Source: Agrobacterium tumefaciens
GTDB lineage: Bacteria > Pseudomonadota > Alphaproteobacteria > Rhizobiales > Rhizobiaceae
NCBI RefSeq assembly: GCF_017726655.1
Contig: NZ_CP072308.1
Span: 930,001 to 994,000 of the forward strand
DNA length: 64,000 nucleotides
Direction of reading: 5' to 3'
Of this stretch, positions 17,479 through 26,908 are shown one piece after another. Under the pieces are notes generated by a model. It saw only the letters and a program-made list of their open reading frames with translations. It made no database searches and was not told the DNA's origin. Position 1 is the stretch's first letter. Every line of letters starts with the position of its first letter. Position numbers and translations under genes: made by a program.

Positions 17479-19266
17479 TCAGTCCTTCTTGGACGGAACG
17501 ACGCGCAGCGCCAGCTCACGAAGCTGCGTCGGCGTTGCCGGCGATGGCGCGTTCATCAAGAGGTCCTGCGCCTGCTGGTTCATCGGGAACAGCGTGATTT
17601 CGCGCAGGTTCTTCGCACCGACCAGCAGCATGACCACACGGTCGATACCGAACGCGCAGCCGCCATGCGGAGGCGCGCCGTACTGGAAGGCACGGTAGAG
17701 ACCGCCGAAGCGCTCTTCAACGTCGGTCTGCGACAGGCCAACCTTCTCGAAAGCCTTGACCATCAACTCCGGCGACTGGTTACGGATCGAGCCGGAGGCG
17801 ATTTCGAAGCCGTTACAGACCGCGTCGTATTGGAACGCCTTGATGGAGAGCGGATCCTGCCCTTCCAGCGCTTCCAGACCACCCTGCGGCATGGAGAAGG
17901 GGTTGTGGGCGAAATCGATCTTCTTTTCTTCTTCGTTGTATTCGAAGAAGGGGAAGTCGACGATCCAGCACATTTCGAAACGGTCGCGGTCGATCAGGTT
18001 CAGCTCGTCGGCAGCGCGGGTGCGTGCTTCCCCAGCAAACTTGTAGAACTTGGCGGGATCACCGGCAACGAAGAAGCAGGCGTCGCCAGCCTCGAGGCCG
18101 AGCTGCTGGCGCAGCGCCTCGGTGCGTTCCTCGCCAATGTTCTTGGCGAGAGGGCCTGAACCGCCGACCTTGCCGTCCTCTTCCTTCCAGAAGATGTAAC
18201 CAAGGCCGGGCTGGCCCTGAGACTGGGCCCAGGCGTTCATGCGGTCGCAGAAAGCGCGCGAACCGCCGGTCTTGGCCGGGATTGCCCAGACCTGAACCTT
18301 GGGGTTGGAGGCGATCATATTCGCGAAGACCTTGAAGCCCGAGCCGTCGAAGTGCTCGGTCACGGCCTGCATGACGATCGGATTGCGCAGGTCCGGCTTG
18401 TCGGAGCCGTATTTGCGGATCGCCTCGTCGTAGGGGATGCGCGGCCACTCTTTGGTTACAGGTTTACCTTCGGCAAACTTTTCGAAGACGGCCGTCATCA
18501 TCGGCTCCATCGTGGTCCAGACATCTTCCTGGGTCACGAAGCTCATTTCGACATCGAGCTGGTAGAATTCGCCCGGCAGGCGGTCGGCGCGCGGGTCTTC
18601 GTCGCGGAAGCACGGCGCGATCTGGAAGTAGCGGTCGAAACCCGCCACCATCAGAAGCTGCTTGTACTGCTGCGGCGCCTGCGGCAGCGCGAAGAACTTG
18701 CCTTCATGAATACGCGACGGCACGAGGAAGTCGCGCGCGCCTTCCGGCGAGGAGGCCGTGAGGATTGGCGTCGTATATTCGGCAAAGCCGGCATCGGCCA
18801 TGCCGGTGCGCATGGCGGAGATGATCTGCGTGCGCTTGACGATGTTCTTGTGCAGCGTTTCGCGGCGCAGGTCGAGGAAGCGGTACTTCAGGCGGACGTC
18901 TTCAGGATAGTCAGGCTCGCCGAAGACCGGCAGCGGCAATTCCTTGGCGAAGCCGAGAACCTCGATCTCCTGGGCGTAAAGTTCGATCTCGCCGGTCGCC
19001 ATGCCCTTGTTGACGGTGTCTTCCGAACGCGCCTTGACGAGGCCGTCGATGCGGATGACCCATTCGCCGCGCACGGTTTCCGCAACCTTGAACGCCGGGC
19101 TGTCAGGATCGGCAACCACCTGGGTGATGCCGTAATGGTCGCGAAGGTCGATGAAGAGGACGCCGCCATGATCTCGCACGCGGTGAACCCAACCGGAAAG
19201 GCGAACGGTTTCGCCGACGTCGGACTTGCGGAGAGCGGCACAGGTGTGGCTGCGGTAACGATGCAT
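17479..19266 (-). CDS. aspS: aspartyl-tRNA synthetase
   Basis: AspS charges tRNA-Asp, and in organisms without AsnRS also tRNA-Asn. The 595-residue class II enzyme has an N-terminal OB-fold ([20 protein letters not shown] near residue 25), motif 2 [10 protein letters not shown] near residue 215, the bacterial insertion (GAD) domain, and motif 3 [12 protein letters not shown] near residue 545. The ATG at 19266 ([13 protein letters not shown]) matches the family start; an upstream in-frame reading of 26 residues is not conserved. Whether it is non-discriminating cannot be judged from this window. Confidence 0.97.
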   Translation of the reverse strand: MHRYRSHTCAALRKSDVGETVRLSGWVHRVRDHGGVLFIDLRDHYGITQVVADPDSPAFKVAETVRGEWVIRIDGLVKARSEDTVNKGMATGEIELYAQEIEVLGFAKELPLPVFGEPDYPEDVRLKYRFLDLRRETLHKNIVKRTQIISAMRTGMADAGFAEYTTPILTASSPEGARDFLVPSRIHEGKFFALPQAPQQYKQLLMVAGFDRYFQIAPCFRDEDPRADRLPGEFYQLDVEMSFVTQEDVWTTMEPMMTAVFEKFAEGKPVTKEWPRIPYDEAIRKYGSDKPDLRNPIVMQAVTEHFDGSGFKVFANMIASNPKVQVWAIPAKTGGSRAFCDRMNAWAQSQGQPGLGYIFWKEEDGKVGGSGPLAKNIGEERTEALRQQLGLEAGDACFFVAGDPAKFYKFAGEARTRAADELNLIDRDRFEMCWIVDFPFFEYNEEEKKIDFAHNPFSMPQGGLEALEGQDPLSIKAFQYDAVCNGFEIASGSIRNQSPELMVKAFEKVGLSQTDVEERFGGLYRAFQYGAPPHGGCAFGIDRVVMLLVGAKNLREITLFPMNQQAQDLLMNAPSPATPTQLRELALRVVPSKKD

Positions 19267-19457
19267 TTTTTTATCCTGGAACGTGTCGTGGGCCCGTTGG
19301 AGGCCAGATGGGCGGCACTGTCGAAATTTGCCGGAAAAGCGCATGGCCAGCCCGATTTGTCAAGGCAAAGCGCAACAATGTCGCCTTCAGCCTGTCCTTT
19401 CCCCCGCCTTGGCTTTAGATAGTGCTTATTCAGCCCGCCAAACCGAGTCGGCCCGCA

Positions 19458-20729
19458 ATGAGCCAGATCAGACCTCTCATCCCGCTTCTCATCACCGCCG
19501 GCATTCTGATCGGCGGCAACGGCCTGCAGGGAACCTATATTGCCCTGCGCGGCATCTCCGAAGGTTTTTCCGCCAGCACCATCGGCGTCATCAGCGCCGC
19601 CTACAGCATCGGATTCGCACTCGGCTGCATTTCTGTGACGCGACTTCTGCGCAAGATCGGCCATATCAGAACCTTCGCGACCATGGCGGCGGTCGCCTCG
19701 GCCGCTTCGATCGCCATGCCGCTCATCCTGCATCCGCTGTTCTGGATGTTGATGCGTTTCGTCATCGGCATCGCCGTCGCCTGTCTTTTTGCGGCCATCG
19801 AAAGCTGGATCAATGCGCAGGTGACGAATTCCAATCGCGCGCGCACGCTTTCCATCTATCGTTTCGTCGATCTCGGCTCCGTGACGCTGGCGCAATATGT
19901 CATAGCCGTGATGGGTGTCGAGGGGCCGGTTGTTTTTTCGCTAATCGCGATAGCACTCGTGCTGTCGCTGGTGCCGATCTCGCTTGCCGACAAGTCCAAC
20001 CCTGCCCCGCCGAAGCAGATTCCCTTCGACCTTTTTGCCGTGTGGCGCATTTCTCCGCTTGCCGTCGTCGGTTGCGTGGCGGTCGGTCTCAGCATGGCGG
20101 CCTTCCGCAATATCGGGCCGATCTATGCCGAGCAGATCGGCTTTTCGGTCACGGCCATCGCCACCTTCATGAGTGCGGGCATTATCGGCGGAGTCGTGCT
20201 GCAATATCCGCTCGGCGTTTATTCCGACCGCTACGACCGACGCATCATCATTCTCGCCACCACGGCGGCCTCTGTCATCGTCGGGCTGTTTCTCGCCTTC
20301 TTCGCCGGCACGGACGAATGGAGCAATATCATCGGCGTCTTCATCTTCGGCGCGTTTGCGCTGCCGCTTTATTCCCTGAGTTCGGCGCATGGCAACGACC
20401 ACGCCAGGGAAGGCGAACACGCGATGATGTCGGCCGGGCTGCTGTTCTTCTGGTCGGTCGGGGCGACCGTCGGGCCGCTTCTCGCCTCCGTCCTGATCGA
20501 TCATTTCGGGCCGAAGGCGCTGTTCGGCTATACCGCGGCGATCCAGATCGTTTTCATCGTCTATACCATATACCGGCTACAGGTGCGTGAAGGCGTTCCC
20601 GTAGAGGAAAGGAACTGGCGGTTCAGTTCGCTGTTGCGCACCTCGGCCTATTTCCAGAAGCTCGCAGCACCCGCGCCACCCAAAAAAAATGGATTGGAGC
20701 CTGATCCGCCCGAGAAAAACGATCCATGA
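19458..20729 (+). CDS. MFS transporter
   Basis: This 423-residue inner-membrane protein has about twelve hydrophobic helices, split by a cytoplasmic loop near residue 195, and MFS-type motifs such as GVYSDRYDRRIIIL between helices 8 and 9. The family resembles the YcaD/small-solute MFS group. No substrate can be inferred. It sits divergent from aspS, with 191 bases between them, and its stop is 82 bases before rnd. The ATG at 19458 (MSQIRPLIPL) gives the first helix a normal length. Confidence 0.88.
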   Translation: MSQIRPLIPLLITAGILIGGNGLQGTYIALRGISEGFSASTIGVISAAYSIGFALGCISVTRLLRKIGHIRTFATMAAVASAASIAMPLILHPLFWMLMRFVIGIAVACLFAAIESWINAQVTNSNRARTLSIYRFVDLGSVTLAQYVIAVMGVEGPVVFSLIAIALVLSLVPISLADKSNPAPPKQIPFDLFAVWRISPLAVVGCVAVGLSMAAFRNIGPIYAEQIGFSVTAIATFMSAGIIGGVVLQYPLGVYSDRYDRRIIILATTAASVIVGLFLAFFAGTDEWSNIIGVFIFGAFALPLYSLSSAHGNDHAREGEHAMMSAGLLFFWSVGATVGPLLASVLIDHFGPKALFGYTAAIQIVFIVYTIYRLQVREGVPVEERNWRFSSLLRTSAYFQKLAAPAPPKKNGLEPDPPEKNDP

Positions 20730-20811
20730 GCCTTGAAAAGCTGGCTTTGTATTGACATGCGCCCGGCAAAGGGAAAGTAAGACGGATAATTTTCACGAGT
20801 GGCCATTTGCA

Positions 20812-21972
20812 ATGATTGAAACGACTGCCGCCCTCGCCGAAGCCTGCACGGAACTGGCGAAATCGGAATTCATTACCATCGACACCGAATTTTTGCGGGA
20901 AACCACCTTCTGGCCGGAGCTGTGCCTCGTGCAGATGGCGAGCCCGACGCTCGAGGTGCTGGTCGATCCGCTGGCCAAGGGCATCGATCTGACCCCGATG
21001 TTCGAACTGATGGCCAATCCAAATGTCGTGAAGGTTTTCCATGCCGCACGGCAGGATATCGAGATCATCTACCATCTTGGCGGCCTCATTCCGCATCCGA
21101 TCTTCGATACGCAGGTCGCCGCCATGGTCTGCGGTTTCGGCGATTCGATCTCCTACGACCAGCTGGTGCAGAAGATCAAAAATGTGCAGATCGACAAATC
21201 CTCGCGCTTTACCGACTGGAGCCGCCGTCCGCTGACCGAAAAGCAGCTGGATTATGCGCTCGCAGACGTCACTCACCTGCGCGACGTCTATCTGGCGCTG
21301 AAGGCGCAGCTGGAGCGTGAAGGCCGCTCGCTGTGGCTGACCGAAGAGATGGACATTCTGGAATCGCGCGACACCTATGACATGCACCCTGACGATGCAT
21401 GGCTGCGGCTGAAATCGCGCCTTCGCAAGCCGACGGAACTCGCCATTCTCAAATTTGTCGCCGCCTGGCGCGAGCGGGAGGCGCGCTCCCGCAACGTACC
21501 GCGTTCGCGCGTGCTGAAGGACGATGCGATCTTCGAAATTGCGCAGCAGCAGCCGAAGGATGCCGAGGCGCTGTCGCGGCTTCGCACCATCCCCAAGGGC
21601 TGGGAACGCTCCGCCTCCGGCACGGCCATCATCGAGACAGTGAATGCGGCGCTGGCACTTCCGAAGGAAGAGATGCCCAAGGCGCCGCGTCACAGCCATG
21701 CACCGGAAGGCACCGGCGCTGCCGTGGAGTTGCTCAAAGTCCTGCTGAAACTGACGGCAGACAAGCACGGCGTCGCTGCAAAGGTCATTGCCAATAGCGA
21801 CGATCTGGACAAGATCGCTTCCGAAGGCGAAAAGGCGACGGTTGCGGCGCTTTCCGGTTGGCGGCGTGAGCTGTTCGGCGATGTGGCGCTCAAGCTCATC
21901 AATGGCGAAGTCGCGCTGCGTTTTGCTGGCAAGAAGGTCGAGGCAGTGGAAGTGGCGGCGAACGGGACCTAA
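20812..21972 (+). CDS. rnd: ribonuclease D
   Basis: RNase D is a 3'-5' exoribonuclease for tRNA and other small RNA maturation. The 386-residue protein has the DEDDy exonuclease motifs: ITIDTEFL (Exo I), KVFHAARQDIEII (Exo II), and LDYALADVTHL (Exo III, with Tyr). An HRDC domain follows, around residues 205-290 (LAILKFVAAWREREAR), and there is a further C-terminal helical domain. Size matches the family. The ATG at 20812 is chosen at the conserved start; a 20-residue upstream extension is AT-rich. Confidence 0.95.
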   Translation: MIETTAALAEACTELAKSEFITIDTEFLRETTFWPELCLVQMASPTLEVLVDPLAKGIDLTPMFELMANPNVVKVFHAARQDIEIIYHLGGLIPHPIFDTQVAAMVCGFGDSISYDQLVQKIKNVQIDKSSRFTDWSRRPLTEKQLDYALADVTHLRDVYLALKAQLEREGRSLWLTEEMDILESRDTYDMHPDDAWLRLKSRLRKPTELAILKFVAAWREREARSRNVPRSRVLKDDAIFEIAQQQPKDAEALSRLRTIPKGWERSASGTAIIETVNAALALPKEEMPKAPRHSHAPEGTGAAVELLKVLLKLTADKHGVAAKVIANSDDLDKIASEGEKATVAALSGWRRELFGDVALKLINGEVALRFAGKKVEAVEVAANGT

Positions 21973-22264
21973 TCGCCCGTCCCTGACCCACCTGCCCTCC
22001 ATCGCGCTGTTTTCTCCGGCGCATTGCTTCGGTAGCCGTCTTGCCGAACCGCGCCTGGTGCAGACATTGAGCCGTCGATGAGGCCTCTCATGCGCGGGGT
22101 TCGATGCCGTTGCGGCAAGGGCGCAACAGCGCCACCAATCCTGCGTGCAACCTTACCGATTAATCACTTTTTGCGGCGCATTTTCCACACTAATGTCGCA
22201 TATGGCCTGAACAGAAGCTGTGCCCGAGAGGGTGCAAGCCTTCCTTTCCGAGATCGGAATCGCC
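21973..22264. other. intergenic region between rnd and the adenylate cyclase gene
   Basis: These 292 bases contain a GC-rich first half and an AT-rich stretch (22155-22200) that probably holds the cyclase promoter. I see no hairpin with a U tract and no remnant gene. Confidence 0.4.
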
Positions 22265-23293
22265 ATGAGAAAATTGCTGCCAATTCTGGATTACGTGGTG
22301 CTGTTCGTTGCCGTGGCGGGCAGCGGCGTGGCCTACGCATTTCTGGAGTATGGCGGCGGCGCCTTGATCGGCGCGACCTATGCACTCTTCGCCTGCGCCC
22401 CGATTCTCGCTTTTGAACGCGGCTACATCATGCCCGGCCTGTCGCGGCAGGTCAGCGCGTTACCCACGCCCGCCTATATCGCCGTCGGGCTTCTCATCTA
22501 CGCCATTCTCGTCTTTTGCGGCTTTGGACTTGGCGGCACCATCCTTTGGCTCAGCGGCATCTTTCCCGGCACCTGGAAACGCGCGGTGCATGCCGAAGTA
22601 CAGACGCTGGTCTTCACGCTCATCGTCTGCGGCATCATCGTCTTCATCATGCGCGTGCGCGAGCTTCTGGGCCGCGATATCTTCATCGATCTCATTCTCG
22701 GGCGCTATCGCCGCCCGGTCAGCGAAGACCGCGTCTTCATCTTCATCGATCTCGTCGGCTCTACCTCCTTCGCAGAGACCCACGGGGACCTGAAAGCGCA
22801 GGAATTCCTGGGCGAAATCTTCGCAAGCTATGCCGCGCCGGTGAGGAGGCATGGCGGGGTTATCGATGATTACATTGGCGATGCCGCCATCATCACCTGG
22901 CCCTATCACATGGCGATAAGGCGCGCGGCCTGTGTGCGCTGCGTGTTCGATATTCTGGCAACCATCGAGGAGAAACGCGACATCTGGCTGTCCCGCTTCG
23001 GGGAAGTGCCGCGCCTGCGTTTTGCGATCCATGGCGGTCCTGTCATCACGGCGGAAATCGGCGTCGACCACCACAAGATCACCTATTTCGGCGACACGGT
23101 GAACACGACCTCAAGGCTCGAATCGCTGAGCAAGATGCTCGGCCATCCGGTGCTGATTTCCGCCGATCTCGCCCACCAGCTGGTCCTTCCCAAGGGCGTG
23201 CGCAGCGAATATCTCGGCGAACATGCGGTGAAGGGCCGCGGCCAGACGCTCGGCGTCTGCACGCTCAGTCAATATCAGGCTCCCACCGCATAA
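22265..23293 (+). CDS. membrane-anchored class III adenylate/guanylate cyclase
   Basis: This 342-residue protein has four to five membrane helices (to about residue 145) followed by a class III nucleotide cyclase domain. Visible elements are the metal site FIFIDLVGSTSF, the second aspartate in DDYIGDAAIITWP, and the purine/transition-state region ITYFGDTVNTTSRLES (Asp, Asn, Arg all present). The lysine that usually helps read adenine is replaced by aspartate in the GGVIDDYIGD segment. It makes cAMP or a related nucleotide at the inner membrane. The ATG at 22265 is chosen; a GTG 45 bases upstream is the alternative. Confidence 0.85.
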   Translation: MRKLLPILDYVVLFVAVAGSGVAYAFLEYGGGALIGATYALFACAPILAFERGYIMPGLSRQVSALPTPAYIAVGLLIYAILVFCGFGLGGTILWLSGIFPGTWKRAVHAEVQTLVFTLIVCGIIVFIMRVRELLGRDIFIDLILGRYRRPVSEDRVFIFIDLVGSTSFAETHGDLKAQEFLGEIFASYAAPVRRHGGVIDDYIGDAAIITWPYHMAIRRAACVRCVFDILATIEEKRDIWLSRFGEVPRLRFAIHGGPVITAEIGVDHHKITYFGDTVNTTSRLESLSKMLGHPVLISADLAHQLVLPKGVRSEYLGEHAVKGRGQTLGVCTLSQYQAPTA

Positions 23294-23388
23294 TTTCATC
23301 AAAGCTTCAAACGCCAATCACCTGCCTGTCATGCGACACCCCTATCGCCTCAAGCCTGTCTTCAACAGGTATTGAGAGGGGTCTCATC

Positions 23389-24747
23389 ATGAAGCACGTT
23401 CTTTTTGCGTCCTGCGCCATCTTGGCATTCGCTTGCGCATCCCATGCCGCCGAACAGGAATTTCCGGCAAAGCTGGTCTCCCACGCCATCCTGCCGGCAG
23501 ACACCGTCATTCCAGCGCCTGCTGACGCACCCGACCATCTCAAGACCTCTGCCAAGTTCACCACCGCCGACCGCAAGCGCGCGGAAGGTCTTGGCACCGT
23601 GCCGGGCAAGGATGGCGTGCGCCTGACCGGCCTTTCCATGCCGTTCAACGGCCAGCCGATGCAGGGTTTCTCCGGCATCAAGGCGATGCCCGACGGCAGC
23701 TTCTGGAGCCTTTCCGACAACGGTTTCGGTTCCAAGCTTAACTCCAGCGACGGCATGCTGATGCTTCACCATCTGAAGTTCGACTGGGACGCCGGCAAGG
23801 TCAACGCGCTTGAAACCGTGTTCCTCTCCGACCCTGATATGAAGGCGCCCTTCCCCATCGTCCTCGAAGGCTCGAGCAAGCGTTACCTGACGGGCGCCGA
23901 TTTCGACGTCGAATCGATTCAGCCGGTTGCCGATGGTTTCTGGGTTGGCGAGGAATTCGGCCCCTACATCCTGAAATTCACCCGTGACGGCAAGCTGACC
24001 GACGTGATCTCCACCAAGGCAGGCGACATCGAGGTGAAGTCTCCGGATCATCCGACGCTTGCTCTGCCCGGCAACCCCACGCAGAAAATGCCGGCCTTCA
24101 ACCTGAAACGCTCTGGCGGTTATGAAGGCATGGCGCTCTCCAAGGATGGCTCCAAGCTCTACGGCCTTCTCGAAGGCCCGCTTTACATGGCCGACGGCCA
24201 GGTGGAGAAGACCGAGGACGGCGCAACCGCCCTGCGCATCATCGAACTCGACACCGCCAGGAAGGAATGGACCGGCCGCACCTGGCTTTATCCGCTGGCG
24301 CAGGGTGGCGAAGCCATCGGCGACTTCAACATGCTTGATGACAGCACCGCACTCGTGATCGAACGCGACAACGGCGCCGGCACCGCCGACAAGGCCTGCG
24401 CCGACCCCAAGAAGCCGGAAGCGAACTGCTTTGCCGTGCCCTCCAAGGTGAAGCGCATCTACAAGATCGAATTTAATGACGCCAATGTCGGCAAGGCCGC
24501 GCGCAAGATCGGCTACATCGATCTCTTGAAAATCTCCGATCCCGACAACAAGAAGCGTCAGGGCGGCGGCAATGGTTATTACGACATGCCTTTCGTCACC
24601 ATCGAGAATGTCGACCGCGTCGATGCCACGCATATCCTCGTCGGCAATGACAACAACCTGCCCTTCTCGGCCGGCCGCGCCCTGGACAAGGCTGACGACA
24701 ATGAATTCGTTCTGCTTGAGGTCAAGGATTTACTTGACGCGAAGTAA
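23389..24747 (+). CDS. exported phytase/esterase-like protein
   Basis: This 452-residue protein has a Sec signal peptide (cleavage near ASHAAE, residue 21) and resembles the esterase-like-activity-of-phytase family, which is built as a beta-propeller. Recognisable blocks include GFSGIKAMPDGSFWSLSDNG near residue 93, GFWVGEEFGPYILKF near residue 184 and GGYEGMALSKDGSKLYGLLE near residue 244. It is secreted or periplasmic; members are proposed to hydrolyse phosphate or carboxyl esters, but the activity of this one is not shown. A GAGAGGGG Shine-Dalgarno precedes the ATG. Confidence 0.8.
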   Translation: MKHVLFASCAILAFACASHAAEQEFPAKLVSHAILPADTVIPAPADAPDHLKTSAKFTTADRKRAEGLGTVPGKDGVRLTGLSMPFNGQPMQGFSGIKAMPDGSFWSLSDNGFGSKLNSSDGMLMLHHLKFDWDAGKVNALETVFLSDPDMKAPFPIVLEGSSKRYLTGADFDVESIQPVADGFWVGEEFGPYILKFTRDGKLTDVISTKAGDIEVKSPDHPTLALPGNPTQKMPAFNLKRSGGYEGMALSKDGSKLYGLLEGPLYMADGQVEKTEDGATALRIIELDTARKEWTGRTWLYPLAQGGEAIGDFNMLDDSTALVIERDNGAGTADKACADPKKPEANCFAVPSKVKRIYKIEFNDANVGKAARKIGYIDLLKISDPDNKKRQGGGNGYYDMPFVTIENVDRVDATHILVGNDNNLPFSAGRALDKADDNEFVLLEVKDLLDAK

Positions 24748-24790
24748 CAAAGACAGTCGTGGCGGCGGATCTTTTTCAGCCGCCGCGACT

Positions 24791-25315
24791 CTAGATGCGC
24801 CCTTCATTTCTTTGAAAGCCATATGCTCCGTCTTTACCGAAATCGAATCGGCCGAGCGTTCGGACACAGAGAGGCGTGGCGTCCGGTTTGATCAGTTGAT
24901 CAAGCGAACCGTCCGGGTTTATGCGAAAAGCCGATGCAGAGCTGATTTCGCATACCTCACCTGCACCTGACAAAATATGCGACATGAATCGATCTTCAAA
25001 CAGGATGTTGCCATCCGACGTTTCGCACACGTCCACCCGTTCGCCGCCGCCTGGGTCGGAGCCGATTTCGGTTCTAAGCGACTCGCCACCGTGGCGCTCC
25101 ACCGTCACGAACCGCTTGTATTCTGCCAATAGTGGGTGACTGTTATAGCGTTCGAGTGTTATCTTCATGTCATTCGTTTCAAATGTGGAAATGTCGGCCA
25201 GCGGAAAATCACCGCGCTGGTAACGCTCGGACATGCTATTCATGCGCGTTCCCGAAAACGCCGAGAGAGCAATCACGCCGATGACGATCGGCACGGTCCA
25301 CCTGATAATTTTCAT
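24791..25315 (-). CDS. hypothetical exported protein
   Basis: This 174-residue protein has a hydrophobic N-terminus (IIRWTVPIVIGVIALSAFSG) that acts as a signal peptide or membrane anchor. The mature part contains three cysteines and no motif I recognise. It is AT-richer than neighbouring genes (for example the 5' end, with codons for Lys-Ile-Ile). It is convergent with the phytase-like gene and 69 bases upstream of the ppx 3' end region. It may be a recent acquisition or a lineage-specific gene. Confidence 0.6.
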   Translation of the reverse strand: MKIIRWTVPIVIGVIALSAFSGTRMNSMSERYQRGDFPLADISTFETNDMKITLERYNSHPLLAEYKRFVTVERHGGESLRTEIGSDPGGGERVDVCETSDGNILFEDRFMSHILSGAGEVCEISSASAFRINPDGSLDQLIKPDATPLCVRTLGRFDFGKDGAYGFQRNEGRI

Positions 25316-25384
25316 AAATATACATCACCTCAAAAATTGAGATGAGTACGGATAAATTTACGGCTGTATTGTGTCGACCATCTC

Positions 25385-26908
25385 TTACTCGAATACGAAG
25401 GCCATCCGCTTCCCCGTCAGCTTCGCCAGTTGCTGTAAACGCCCGTCCAGCCGCTCGCCGGCGAAATCGCAATAATCATGCGGAACCACAAATTCCAGAT
25501 CGAGATCGGGATTGTCGGACTTGCGGAATTTCAGGTGATCGACGACACCCGGCATCGATGCGGAGAAAAGATAAACCACTCGCAGCAGGCCGCCCAGCAA
25601 CTTGCCAAGTTCCTGAAGACGTTCGCCGGCCATCACGGCCAGCGGTTCCGTCACGCCATTGTCGTTGAGGCCTTCAAAGCGGTAATAATTGGCGAGCGCT
25701 ATGTAGGCGCGGCCAGGATGGGTGATCGCCACGAATGATGAATGGGCGATGATATTGAGCGCCTGCAATCCGCGATAGTCCGGATGCGCGCGCCAGCTGA
25801 TATCGGCGAGCAGGCAGGCTGCCTGACGGTAGCGGCTTTCTTCTTCTGTCTCCTCGACCCCGAAGACCGGGAAGGTTCGTCCGCTCCAGTCCGCCAGTTC
25901 GCGCGCATGTTCGGGCGAACGGGCGCGCAGAATGGCAAGCTCATCGGCAGCGACCAGAAGCGGGTCCGCATTTTGATCGGTTTCGGAGAGCAGCGAATAA
26001 AGATAGCCCTCGCGCACGCCCTGTGCAGAAAAAGCGATTTTCGCCGGTTTCATCGCCCTTAGGACTTCGCGCATGGCGATGGCGCCGAATGGCAGAAGCG
26101 AGCGACGGTTCTTGGACACCGCCTGCCATGCGGGATCCTTGCTGTCGCGGGAGACGATGACCTCCTCGAGGAAATTCAGCATCTCTTCCAGCGGCAACTC
26201 GTAACCCTGCATCATATGCAGCGGGTAACCGGAAATTTCCATGTGCAGCTTGGCCATGTTCCGCCAGGTGCCGCCGACGGCGTAAAAGGTGCGCCCCTCG
26301 CCTGCTGCCAGAAGCTTGGTGAAATTCTTCACATGCTTGCGGGCAATCGCAGCCGCTTTTTCGAGCGACCCGTCAGACTGTTCCGACAGCCGCAGGCCAC
26401 CGAGCGGCAGGGTGATGCCCTCGCCGCAGCTCTTGCCCTTGATGTCGATGAGTTCCAGCGAGCCACCGCCGAGGTCGCCGGCGATGCCATCGGGATCATG
26501 AAAACCGCTGATTACGCCGTAGGCCGAATAAAGCGCTTCCTTCTCACCCGACAGGACCTCGATCTCGCAACCGAGGATGGCTTCAGCCTCACGGATGAAA
26601 TCAGGACCATTCTCCGCCTCACGCGCGGCGGCAGTCGCCAGCACATAAAGCTGCTGCGCCTGAGCCTGCTCGGAAAGCGCATGGAAGCGTTTCAACGCCT
26701 TCAGCGCGCGCTCGACGCCTTCCTCATGCATGCGCCCCGTCAGCGCCAGCCCCTTGCCGAGGCCGCATAGGACCTTTTCGTTGAACAGCACCGCTGGCGC
26801 GCGGGACAGACCTTCATATACGACGAGACGAACGGAGTTCGAACCAATATCTATGACGGAAACGGGGGCAAGGCCGGTCAGCCGCCCCTGTGCTTCTGAT
26901 CGAGTCAT
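25385..26908 (-). CDS. ppx: Ppx/GppA-family exopolyphosphatase
   Basis: Exopolyphosphatase releases phosphate from polyphosphate ends; GppA members also act on pppGpp. The 507-residue protein has the actin-like ATPase-fold motifs: [14 protein letters not shown] near residue 17, [13 protein letters not shown], and [16 protein letters not shown] near residue 140. A C-terminal HD-like helical region follows, as in alphaproteobacterial Ppx. Its start overlaps the ppk stop (ATGA-type, 26905-26908), so ppk and ppx are coupled and oppose each other in polyphosphate metabolism. Confidence 0.93.
   Translation of the reverse strand: MTRSEAQGRLTGLAPVSVIDIGSNSVRLVVYEGLSRAPAVLFNEKVLCGLGKGLALTGRMHEEGVERALKALKRFHALSEQAQAQQLYVLATAAAREAENGPDFIREAEAILGCEIEVLSGEKEALYSAYGVISGFHDPDGIAGDLGGGSLELIDIKGKSCGEGITLPLGGLRLSEQSDGSLEKAAAIARKHVKNFTKLLAAGEGRTFYAVGGTWRNMAKLHMEISGYPLHMMQGYELPLEEMLNFLEEVIVSRDSKDPAWQAVSKNRRSLLPFGAIAMREVLRAMKPAKIAFSAQGVREGYLYSLLSETDQNADPLLVAADELAILRARSPEHARELADWSGRTFPVFGVEETEEESRYRQAACLLADISWRAHPDYRGLQALNIIAHSSFVAITHPGRAYIALANYYRFEGLNDNGVTEPLAVMAGERLQELGKLLGGLLRVVYLFSASMPGVVDHLKFRKSDNPDLDLEFVVPHDYCDFAGERLDGRLQQLAKLTGKRMAFVFE

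Noticed and set aside
25136..25345. Short open frame opposite the small exported protein gene
   Set aside because: No ribosome site or resemblance; overlaps the better-supported minus-strand gene.
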